A stretch of 17,302 nt of DNA, from assembly GCA_014729955.1 (NCBI GenBank), contig WJJA01000349.1, forward strand, positions 1 to 17,302, in the 5' to 3' direction. Made by a program: the position numbers and the translations under genes. The notes under the pieces are model-generated. The model worked only from the letters and a program-made list of their open reading frames with translations. It did no database searches and was not told the DNA's origin. The DNA comes from a bacterium (GTDB taxonomy: Bacteria; Electryoneota; Electryoneia; Electryoneales; Electryoneaceae). Shown piece by piece: positions 8,042 to 13,436 of this stretch. The stretch's first letter is position 1, and each line of letters begins with the position of its first letter.

Positions 8042-9969
8042 TTGAACTCTTCCGCAGAAACCATGCAGGACGTTCTGCCCGATTCAGCCTCGTCATCGCT
8101 GTCGGCCTGTTGACATCGGTCGTTTTCCTCTCGTGCGAAACCAGCTCCACCGACCCGACCGACCAGAATCTGCCGCCTGAAGTGGCACGATACGAGCGAA
8201 CCCCGAGCGGCGAGGTGAGCCCGCTGGATGTCGTTCAGATCGAAGCCGAGCTGAACGATGTCGAACGGACCGATACCCTTTTCGTCCGCTGGAACGCCGG
8301 CAGCGGCCTGTTTCTCTACACCGTAACAGATGAGGATTTGACCCGGCTCGAAACGGCCTCTGAGCTGGTGGATACTGTATTAAGCTGGTCGGAGAGCCCG
8401 CTCAGCGCGGTACAGTGGATCAGCAATGGCGAAGACGGCGAATTCCCGATCCGCTTCACCGTCGAGGACCAGTGGGAAGAGACCGTCGTCCATGACACCA
8501 TCACGGTCAATCCCGATTTCCCGACCGTGTCGTTCGAGTTCACGACTGCCGCGGACGACACCATCGGATTGTTCGATACGCTGCGTGTGAGCGCGGAAAT
8601 TCAACCGGTTCAGCAGGACACCATTTTCCTGACCTGGTGGGACGACAGCGACAACGGTCGTTTCATTGTTTCACCGGATTCGAGTGTGGAAGAGCTGATA
8701 GACACTCTTTTCTTCACGGATCATGAGGCCCAAACCGTGAACGCTGTCTGGTACGGCAACGGCACTAGAGGTCTGCGCAGCATCGGCCTGACCCTGTTCG
8801 ACCGCTGGAGCGGTGTGGACCGGTCGTCCACCTTCTATGTGGATTCTCTGCGGAACCATGCGCCGTCCATTCCCGACTTTACCGTTTCCGAGGACGACTC
8901 GATCAGCTTCAATGACACCCTGTATGTCGAGTGCCAAGCGGTGGATGCGGACAACGATTCACTCTCCTACAGCTGGTTCGCGGACGGCGGTGAGTTCCTC
9001 GCCGACACCACGCAACGGGAAACGATCTGGACCTCCGGCGGTGAATACGGCGTCTACGAGATCGGAGTGACGGTTCGTGACGCTCGCAACGAAACCTCGC
9101 GCGTCGATACCGTCATCGTCACCAACCTGCCGCCCGTGATCGAAGAAGTCCGTGTGGTAGATGCCGTTGTCGCGGTAAACGATACCGTGACCCTCGCCTG
9201 CGATGCGTACGATCCCGATATCCCTGACCTGGAGCTCGGGTACCAGTGGTCGGTCACGCAGGGCAACCTGCTCGAGAACAACGCGGCCGTCGTACGCTGG
9301 GCGACACCTCCGCTCACAGGCACACAAACCGTAAGCGTCACGGTAAGCGACGATTTTAACAACCGCAGCCGTGATCTTGAGGTCGAAGTCCTGCCGACTC
9401 CGTTCGAGATGACATTCGACACCCCGGCCGATGTGGATCGATGGGCTTTCGCCGGCATGCTCGCGGGCCTGGGCGACACACCGATTTCGTACGACCTCGC
9501 CTGGCACGCCGACTCGCTTGCGATGGACGTCGAAGCACGCAGCAATTACGGAACCCACGGCTTCCTGCTGAGTGACGAAACCTTCTCCAACGGCGAGTTT
9601 ATCCTGCGATTCCGTGCAAGCGATCCCGGCTTCAATCATATCGCCCTGCTGCCGAAAATGGAAGGCGCAAGCACCTTCCTGATGTTCACAATCAGTTTCA
9701 CCAACGGATCCTGGCAAGTGTTCGAGGCGATCGACGGCTCCCTGAATTACCTCGCACAGCTATATGAGATCCCCGACTGGGATGGGTGGATTGAGCTGAA
9801 GGGTGTGGTCGAAGCGGAAACCGTGGCATACTACATCAACGGCGAACAGGTCTGGTCCGGTTCAAAGAACAGCCGCTGGAGCACCGCGAAACCACTGGGC
9901 ATCGCGGTGTCCGGGCAAAGCAGTTCAGGGTCAGTGCTGTTCGACGACCTGGTCGTGATCGTACGGTAG
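8038..9969 (+). CDS. Probable lipoprotein with Ig/PKD-like repeats and C-terminal concanavalin-like domain
   Basis: Protein of 643 residues. The signal region (about 14-32) ends in VVFLSC, a lipobox-like site with Cys33 as the likely lipidated residue, although Phe at -3 is not ideal; Ser/Thr-rich residues follow. Four beta-sandwich repeats of roughly 90-115 residues can be seen (about 46-158, 163-270, 274-364 and 365-452). The last two carry the PKD-like pattern of a Tyr-Ser/Gln-Trp core strand and a closing VTVRD or VTVSD strand. A final domain of about 185 residues (455-643), with a FDTPADVDRW opening and a closing VLFDDLVV strand, resembles LamG/concanavalin-type glycan-binding sandwiches. 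Its ATG overlaps the preceding stop (ATGA), so the two are translationally coupled. It is the last gene of the operon and may hold the polysaccharide at the cell surface or in the periplasm; this is inference from fold and position. Confidence 0.87.
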   Translation: MIELFRRNHAGRSARFSLVIAVGLLTSVVFLSCETSSTDPTDQNLPPEVARYERTPSGEVSPLDVVQIEAELNDVERTDTLFVRWNAGSGLFLYTVTDEDLTRLETASELVDTVLSWSESPLSAVQWISNGEDGEFPIRFTVEDQWEETVVHDTITVNPDFPTVSFEFTTAADDTIGLFDTLRVSAEIQPVQQDTIFLTWWDDSDNGRFIVSPDSSVEELIDTLFFTDHEAQTVNAVWYGNGTRGLRSIGLTLFDRWSGVDRSSTFYVDSLRNHAPSIPDFTVSEDDSISFNDTLYVECQAVDADNDSLSYSWFADGGEFLADTTQRETIWTSGGEYGVYEIGVTVRDARNETSRVDTVIVTNLPPVIEEVRVVDAVVAVNDTVTLACDAYDPDIPDLELGYQWSVTQGNLLENNAAVVRWATPPLTGTQTVSVTVSDDFNNRSRDLEVEVLPTPFEMTFDTPADVDRWAFAGMLAGLGDTPISYDLAWHADSLAMDVEARSNYGTHGFLLSDETFSNGEFILRFRASDPGFNHIALLPKMEGASTFLMFTISFTNGSWQVFEAIDGSLNYLAQLYEIPDWDGWIELKGVVEAETVAYYINGEQVWSGSKNSRWSTAKPLGIAVSGQSSSGSVLFDDLVVIVR

Positions 9970-9984
9970 TGGATTGCCTTTAAG

Positions 9985-10006
9985 GATCCCCGGGATCGAA
10001 ATTTTT
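9985..10006 (+). terminator. Weak candidate terminator at the end of the polysaccharide operon
   Basis: GATCCCCGGGATC (9985-9997) is a near-perfect dyad able to form a 5-bp stem with a 3-base loop, followed by GAAA and five T residues (10002-10006). It lies 15 bases after the lipoprotein stop, between converging genes. The stem is short, so the call is tentative. Confidence 0.35.
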
Positions 10007-10016
10007 CACGTATCGT

Positions 10017-10364
10017 TCAGGCTGCCTCTTGAAGCAATTCCGGGATGAATTCTCCCTTGAACCACGCATCCAGCACCTCTGTGACCGTTTCGATCTCGGT
10101 TTCAAAACACCGGATGTCGTTTTCACGGCACATGCGCTGCAGAGTGTCTCCCAGGATCCCTGCGATCAGGTAACGGCAATCCTCAATGCAGGGCAGGGGA
10201 AGCAGGGATTGGATGCCAAGCCGGTGCTGATCCCGGCGGTCTCGTATTTCCCAACCGGCAACACGATCCTCCTCAATGCCGAAAACGATGATATAGTCTG
10301 CATGTTCCAGGTAGCCGGCGATGCGTTTTCCGTCCGGGGTTGGAATGGCGAGTCTGTAGTCCAT
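10017..10364 (-). CDS. NifX/NifB-like (dinitrogenase Fe-Mo cofactor family) small protein 1
   Basis: Protein of 115 residues, one copy of the ribonuclease-H-like NifX/NifB C-terminal domain known from Fe-Mo cofactor carriers and from the Mo-Cu orange protein of sulfate reducers. Family features seen are the N-terminal strand RLAIPTPDGKRIA, a central DCRYLIAG strand-turn, and a C-terminal IETVTEVLDAWFKG helix matching the usual TVREAIEAYKAG. The HFG motif normally found around residues 18-22 is replaced by EHADY, so classic cluster binding is uncertain; the Cys in DCRY and C60/C80-type cysteines could serve instead. It resembles the second copy at 11389-11748 throughout (roughly 40-45% identity by eye). 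The ATG has AAGGGAG upstream, and a good promoter lies about 60 bases before it. The role is probably metal-cluster handling or sensing; no nitrogenase gene is nearby. Confidence 0.85.
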   Translation of the reverse strand: MDYRLAIPTPDGKRIAGYLEHADYIIVFGIEEDRVAGWEIRDRRDQHRLGIQSLLPLPCIEDCRYLIAGILGDTLQRMCRENDIRCFETEIETVTEVLDAWFKGEFIPELLQEAA

Positions 10365-10426
10365 GTGGTCTCCCTTGACTTCGTGACGACTTGCGGCACG
10401 ATATCGTTGTGAATGCTGTTACTAAT

Positions 10427-10455
10427 ACAATACCCGAGATGTACTACCAAGTCAA
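10427..10455 (-). promoter_or_regulatory. Sigma70-type promoter for NifX-like gene 1
   Basis: On the - strand, TTGACT (10455-10450) and TATTGT (10432-10427) are separated by exactly 17 bases. An AT-rich region lies just upstream. This predicts a leader of about 55 bases for the gene starting at 10364. Confidence 0.6.
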
Positions 10456-10524
10456 ACAGATAATAATCATGATATATCGATACGCGCATCGCAATTTGGT
10501 GTATTTGGTATATGCAAACGCTTA

Positions 10525-10551
10525 GTTAGTGTATTGATCAATACTCCTAAC
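10525..10551. repeat. Perfect 14-bp palindrome with outer flanking dyad, putative operator
   Basis: GTATTGATCAATAC (10531-10544) is a perfect palindrome. Outside it, GTTAG (10525-10529) and CTAAC (10547-10551) are also reverse complements, offset by one base. It lies about 70 bases upstream of the -35 element of the NifX-like gene 1 promoter, suitable for a dimeric or tetrameric DNA-binding protein. The neighbouring DUF134 protein is a candidate binder; this is inference. Confidence 0.5.
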
Positions 10552-10594
10552 AAGTGACAGAACAGACCTTTACCTCTTCCAACTTTATTCAAAT

Positions 10595-10610
10595 CAACGC
10601 GCTTGCGTTG
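10595..10610 (-). terminator. Small hairpin downstream of the DUF134 gene
   Basis: CAACGC (10595-10600) and GCGTTG (10605-10610) form a perfect 6-bp stem with a 4-base loop. On the - strand it is followed only by ATTTGAAT, with no true T run. It may be a weak terminator or just a dyad. Confidence 0.22.
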
Positions 10611-10737
10611 GGACGTGCACTCCAGGAGCCAATATGACGACAAGGGCGGTTTTCACCCTGCAATGCTGGGTATGGTGTTTCGAAGTTCGGCGGGTTGTAT
10701 CGAAATCTGTGTGGTCCCTTCGTAAACGGGCGGGCAG

Positions 10738-11178
10738 TTACGATCCGTCAACCTGCGAATCGGCAGGGCACTCGCAGTCGTCCTGCTCATCGAATCCCCG
10801 TCGTCGTCCTCGCCCTCGTCCGCGCCCCTGCCCCCGTCCCTGCCCGTTGCGCCCCCCGCAGCGTGGACAGCGTTCCGGTGCATCATCGAGCCATTCCACC
10901 GGACCGCCGGAGAACGCCAGCGCCTTACCCTCCACGAGAGCTTCGGTCACCTTGCGGTGGGCGGAGTCGAGGATACGCGCCACTGTCTGGCGCGAAACAT
11001 TCATATGACGTGCGATGGCAACCTGATAAAAGCCTTCGAGATGAGCCAGACGTAATGCTTCTATCTCATCGGCGGTCAACTCGATCGTATCGAGATCACG
11101 CATCGGGATGCCGAGCGGTTTGAAACCGCGGACATCGGTTTTAAAGGCAATCTGGCGTTGTTTGTGAGGACGAGGCAA
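10738..11178 (-). CDS. DUF134 (UPF0251) family HTH DNA-binding protein
   Basis: Protein of 146 residues. Residues 1-28 match the family opening (MPRP, then FKPLGIPMRDL). A sigma-like helix-turn-helix follows at about 34-80 (LTADEIEALRLAHLEGFYQ, then VSRQTVARILDSAHRKVTEAL), then the typical KALAFSGG stretch. The C-terminal part has a CPRC pair (about 103-106), an unusual Gly/Arg/Gln repeat tract (about 110-125) and a final CEC, so it may bind metal. Members are predicted transcription regulators, often beside NifX-like genes in anaerobes. It lies among three NifX-like genes here and is the likely local regulator. The start is TTG: MPRP is the family N-terminus and no in-frame ATG lies upstream. 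The Shine-Dalgarno is poor (GAG only). Confidence 0.9.
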   Translation of the reverse strand: MPRPHKQRQIAFKTDVRGFKPLGIPMRDLDTIELTADEIEALRLAHLEGFYQVAIARHMNVSRQTVARILDSAHRKVTEALVEGKALAFSGGPVEWLDDAPERCPRCGGRNGQGRGQGRGRGRGRRRGFDEQDDCECPADSQVDGS

Positions 11179-11218
11179 TGTGACACTCGTTGCAGATATT
11201 TACTGTGTATGGAACAAA

Positions 11219-11245
11219 ATTACAGCTTCGTGGGGCGAGTCGCAA
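11219..11245 (-). promoter_or_regulatory. Tentative promoter for the DUF134 gene
   Basis: On the - strand, TTGCGA (11245-11240) lies 15 bases from TGTAAT (11224-11219), or 17 bases from an overlapping TAATTT. Both elements are partial matches to the sigma70 consensus, with 40 bases of leader before the TTG start. Confidence 0.25.
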
Positions 11246-11388
11246 AGGAAATAGAGGTTCCCTCTCCGTGGGATAGCGCAGGATTGAGGGGGCCGTTTGG
11301 TACTGTTTTCAGTCAGTTTTGGGTCTCAACGTCTCTGTCTTTCTCCCACAGCTTGGCTACCAGCATTTCCGTTTGTCGAAGCACTGCC

Positions 11389-11748
11389 TCACGCACGGGG
11401 ATGCGGTGTTTCGAACGCTTCACGGCCCATCAGCATACCGTCAAAGTATGCTTCCAGGGCTTCCGTGACCGTTTCGATGTTCGTGCTGAGAAGATCCGTG
11501 CCGTTCCGCATGCACAGACTCTCCGCCGTCTCGCCCAGGCCGCCGGCAATCAGGTACCGACAATCCTTGAAGCATTCCACCGGCAGGGATGTCCGCCGAC
11601 CGGAGGGGACGTGATCCGAACGGTCACGTACCTCCCAACCGGTTACACGGCCCCGCGCAATGTCAAAGACGACGAAATAATCCGCCTGCCGGATATCCTC
11701 GGCAACACGATTCCCGTCGGGCGTCGCTACGGCCAGTTTGTACCGCAT
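11389..11748 (-). CDS. NifX/NifB-like (dinitrogenase Fe-Mo cofactor family) small protein 2
   Basis: Protein of 119 residues and a paralogue of the product of 10017-10364. The two share the opening (Y-x-LA-x2-TPDG), ADY, GWE-x-RDR, DCRYLIAG-x-LG and IETVTE-x-L blocks. As in that copy, the HFG motif of the NifX/NifB family is absent (RQADY here), while the Cys in DCRY is kept. A role in carrying or sensing a metal-sulfur cluster is known for the family and only inferred here. The ATG is preceded by GAGGGTGG, a good ribosome site 4 bases away. It is separated from the DUF134 gene (210 bases) and the DUF5320-like gene (260 bases), so it is probably a separate transcript. The duplicated pair flanks the DUF134 gene. 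Confidence 0.86.
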   Translation of the reverse strand: MRYKLAVATPDGNRVAEDIRQADYFVVFDIARGRVTGWEVRDRSDHVPSGRRTSLPVECFKDCRYLIAGGLGETAESLCMRNGTDLLSTNIETVTEALEAYFDGMLMGREAFETPHPRA

Positions 11749-12008
11749 GGTACCACCCTCCCGCCATTACGGCGATTCCAAAGCCTAAAAAAACTGAATA
11801 CAGATAGCGTTTCATTGTTCCTTACATGATCATACTACCGTTTTTCTTGCAAGCTCCCAATTCGACAATATAGCTCGTATGGCGTTTGATGTATTGTTTT
11901 TTCTTGTTTTCCGGCTTTGTCGGCGGCTCCTATTCAAGGTCTTCTCATGCGAAACTTAGGTGAAGTGCATCTTTCGCGCAATCACCTCGCGCTCATTTTT
12001 GAAGAAAT

Positions 12009-12302
12009 TTACCGCATCTCATGTTTGGTTCTCTCGGAGCCCTCATCGGTGATTCGCTCCCACTCGGTGGTGCTGCCGGGAAGGCGAGCCGCGACTGCGC
12101 TTTTCAACTTCTGGAGCGACTTCCCGGCCAGTTGGCGCACCACGCTGTCCTTGCGTGTCAGCTCAAGCGCCACCGCGCCGGCCAGCGATGCGGCCAGCCA
12201 AAGCCCGTTGTGTTTCGAGTCCGTTCCGGTATCGCAATCGCCCAGCCCCAGGCCGCTCCCCGGCCCTCGGCCCATCGGTCCCGTTCGATCTCGCTGAGGC
12301 AT
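12009..12302 (-). CDS. DUF5320-like small protein with membrane-type segment
   Basis: Protein of 97 residues. The start MPQRDRTGPMGRGPGSG closely resembles the Gly/Pro/Met signature of DUF5320 proteins, which are common beside NifX-like and DUF134 genes in anaerobes and have no known function. Cys23 follows the signature. After it come a hydrophobic stretch (about 33-48, LWLAASLAGAVALEL), an amphipathic basic helix (about 51-70) and a charged tail. The usual C-terminal coiled coil of DUF5320 is not obvious and the hydrophobic segment is unusual. The ATG at 12302 was chosen because it begins the family signature and has GAGAGGGA just upstream; a longer reading from a TTG at 12344 would add 14 residues without family support. 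Confidence 0.72.
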   Translation of the reverse strand: MPQRDRTGPMGRGPGSGLGLGDCDTGTDSKHNGLWLAASLAGAVALELTRKDSVVRQLAGKSLQKLKSAVAARLPGSTTEWERITDEGSERTKHEMR

Positions 12303-12332
12303 GGTATCCCTCTCTTTTCTGCTGCCTGCTTT

Positions 12333-12355
12333 CATGATCCACAACGTTGATCATG
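12333..12355. repeat. Inverted repeat upstream of the DUF5320-like gene, putative operator
   Basis: CATGATC (12333-12339) and GATCATG (12349-12355) are perfect reverse complements separated by 9 bases, giving a 16-bp centre-to-centre spacing. The site is 31-53 bases upstream of the - strand gene start at 12302, where a promoter or operator is expected. Confidence 0.4.
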
Positions 12356-12523
12356 CTGTCACAAAGAATCTGTTATGAGTGTCGGATCACCCGCCTCCGA
12401 AGCGAACCAGAACCAGGCACAACGTTCCATCCGGTCTTTCGAACGATTGCATCGTGTGTGTGACCTGACGGTTGAACGAGTCTACCGGGTTTAGGTCATC
12501 AGAACCGGGAATGTAAAAGTACC

Positions 12524-12548
12524 CCGCACATGTCGTTGCTCCGTGCGG
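12524..12548 (-). terminator. Weak candidate terminator after NifX-like gene 3
   Basis: CCGCAC (12524-12529) and GTGCGG (12543-12548) form a 6-bp GC-rich stem. On the - strand it is followed by GGTAC and TTTTACATT. It begins a few bases after the stop of the gene at 12555-13109. Confidence 0.35.
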
Positions 12549-12554
12549 CCGGTT

Positions 12555-13109
12555 TCAGCCGCGCCCGCCGCCGGAGCCGTATCGCCCGCGACGATAGCCG
12601 CCTTTGCCGTGCTGAGCCTTGCCGTGACGACCCTGACCACCGCCCGATCCCTGCCCGCCGGAGTGCCCGCCTCCATAACCTTGACCGCCGCGACCCTGTC
12701 CTCCGCCGTGGCCTTCCCCACGGCCGTGTCCGTCGCCGGGTTCGTGTCCGGGATGCCGGCCGATGCTGCGTTTCATGCTCGGCTCGGTCGCAGCAACGAC
12801 GTCGCCCGCCGCGACCTTCTCGATCGCTTCACGCACGGTCGATTTGCGTACGATATACATCGGCCAACCTTCACGCCGAATGTCCTCAAAGGCGTGCGGG
12901 CCGATATTTCCGGCAATCACACCGTCCACCTTTATCGTATAGCAGAAACGCTGAATGCCGTGCGCCGGAAAGCTCTCGACCTCTCCCCCCTCCATTTTTA
13001 CAACCTTCATGGTCTCGCTGTTGACAAGCAGATGAAACGAGGCATGCCCGAAGCGTTTGCTGATCGGGGCATCCAGTGTCGGTCCATCGGCTGCGACCAG
13101 GTAATGCAT
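12555..13109 (-). CDS. NifX/NifB-like protein 3 with long Gly/His-rich C-terminal tail
   Basis: Protein of 184 residues. Residues 1-110 are a NifX/NifB-type domain in near-canonical form: the RFGHASF block (about 19-25) matching the usual HFGRA, a GVIAGNIGPHAFEDIRREG turn-helix (about 63-81), and STVREAIEKVAAGDV (about 89-103). The last roughly 70 residues are almost entirely Gly, His, Arg and Gln in short repeats (GHG, GGQG, GGH), a tail well suited to binding transition metals. Family members carry or donate Fe-Mo or related clusters; the tail could store or hand over metal (inference). The ATG has AAGGGAG 5 bases upstream. The gene is transcribed away from the flavin reductase gene at 13434, with 324 bases between the two starts. 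It is less similar to the other two NifX-like proteins than they are to each other. Confidence 0.88.
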   Translation of the reverse strand: MHYLVAADGPTLDAPISKRFGHASFHLLVNSETMKVVKMEGGEVESFPAHGIQRFCYTIKVDGVIAGNIGPHAFEDIRREGWPMYIVRKSTVREAIEKVAAGDVVAATEPSMKRSIGRHPGHEPGDGHGRGEGHGGGQGRGGQGYGGGHSGGQGSGGGQGRHGKAQHGKGGYRRGRYGSGGGRG

Positions 13110-13157
13110 TGCAACTCCCTTCCCAATATTCTATAGTCGGTTTCGACCTGTATCGAT

Positions 13158-13179
13158 AAAACGAAACAGAGATCGTTTT
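13158..13179. repeat. Inverted repeat upstream of NifX-like gene 3
   Basis: AAAACG (13158-13163) and CGTTTT (13174-13179) are perfect reverse complements separated by 10 bases, lying 49-70 bases upstream of the - strand start at 13109. The position suits an operator or promoter-overlapping site. Confidence 0.3.
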
Positions 13180-13245
13180 GGTTCCCTTTATGGGCATATG
13201 CTATTTACAAGATAGAGAGTATACCGCCGCAACGCAACGGTTTTT

Positions 13246-13308
13246 CAACACTTGACGAGGCGAAATGTGTTGCGGGTACTGTTGAACCGGGAGTGTTGCA
13301 GGTTCAAC
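13246..13308. repeat. Cluster of GTGTTGC repeats and a GTTGAACC dyad
   Basis: GTGTTGCGGGT (13267-13277) recurs as GTGTTGCAGGT (13293-13303), one mismatch in 11 bases, 26 bases apart. CAACAC (13246-13251) is an inverted copy of the core. Overlapping these, GTTGAACC (13281-13288) and GGTTCAAC (13301-13308) form an 8-bp dyad with a 12-base spacer. The cluster sits 126-188 bases before the reductase start. Confidence 0.4.
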
Positions 13309-13422
13309 CTGGAGAGCGGCTCTTCGACAACGCTGTGATTTTCCCGGCATCCAAGGGGTAGACTGTAGTCCATAGTCAAACGGCATACGACAGATGTCGC
13401 GTGCAGACCGTCCCATCGACAC

Positions 13423-13436
13423 AGGAGGGCACCATG
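13423..13436 (+). promoter_or_regulatory. Ribosome binding site deciding the reductase start
   Basis: AGGAGGG (13423-13429) stands 4 bases before ATG 13434. It favours this ATG over an in-frame GTG at 13401 that lacks a comparable site. Confidence 0.75.

Larger units (their letters stand above)
10365..10737. other. Intergenic region between DUF134 gene and NifX-like gene 1
   Basis: This stretch of 373 bases holds the upstream region of the - strand NifX-like gene: a promoter (10427-10455), a 10-bp palindrome ACGATATCGT in the leader (10398-10407), an AT-rich segment (about 10456-10520), and a long dyad (10525-10551). A small hairpin lies nearer the DUF134 gene (10595-10610). I see no convincing coding sequence in it. 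Confidence 0.6.
13110..13433. other. Divergent intergenic region with several dyads
   Basis: This stretch of 324 bases lies between NifX-like gene 3 (- strand) and the flavin reductase (+ strand). It holds an inverted repeat AAAACG/CGTTTT (13158-13179), a GCATATGC palindrome (13194-13201), a cluster of GTGTTGC elements and a GTTGAACC/GGTTCAAC dyad (13246-13308), and the reductase ribosome site (13423-13429). No strong promoter stands out; TTGACG (13252-13257) could be a -35 element on the + strand but has a poor -10 partner. I see no gene in it. Confidence 0.5.

Noticed and set aside
10795..10860. Short repeated CGTCCTCGCCC-type units resembling a repeat array
   Set aside because: They encode the Gly/Arg/Gln tract of the DUF134 protein; units are irregular and there are no spacers, so this is not a CRISPR or other array.
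10634..11008. + strand open frame with a good ribosome site (AGGAG) before ATG 10634
   Set aside because: It runs antisense to the well-supported DUF134 gene, and its product is an Arg/Pro-rich artefact of the opposite Gly/Arg tract.
11253..11265. AGAGG-TTC-CCTCT hairpin upstream of the DUF134 gene
   Set aside because: The stem has only 5 bp with no T run on either strand and lies outside the candidate promoter; too little to call a terminator or operator.
12443..12455. ACGAT-TGC-ATCGT dyad upstream of the DUF5320-like gene
   Set aside because: It is short, isolated from any promoter-like element, and of a size expected by chance.
13110..13125. Sigma54-like promoter match (TGG and TTGCA with GG-N10-GC spacing) before NifX-like gene 3 on the - strand
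   Set aside because: The match abuts the ATG and overlaps the ribosome site, so transcription would start inside the gene; probably chance, although orp-type operons in sulfate reducers are known to use sigma54.
12530..13136. + strand open frames opposite NifX-like gene 3
   Set aside because: They are reverse readings of the NifX domain and Gly/His tail; the - strand protein has family motifs and a proper ribosome site.
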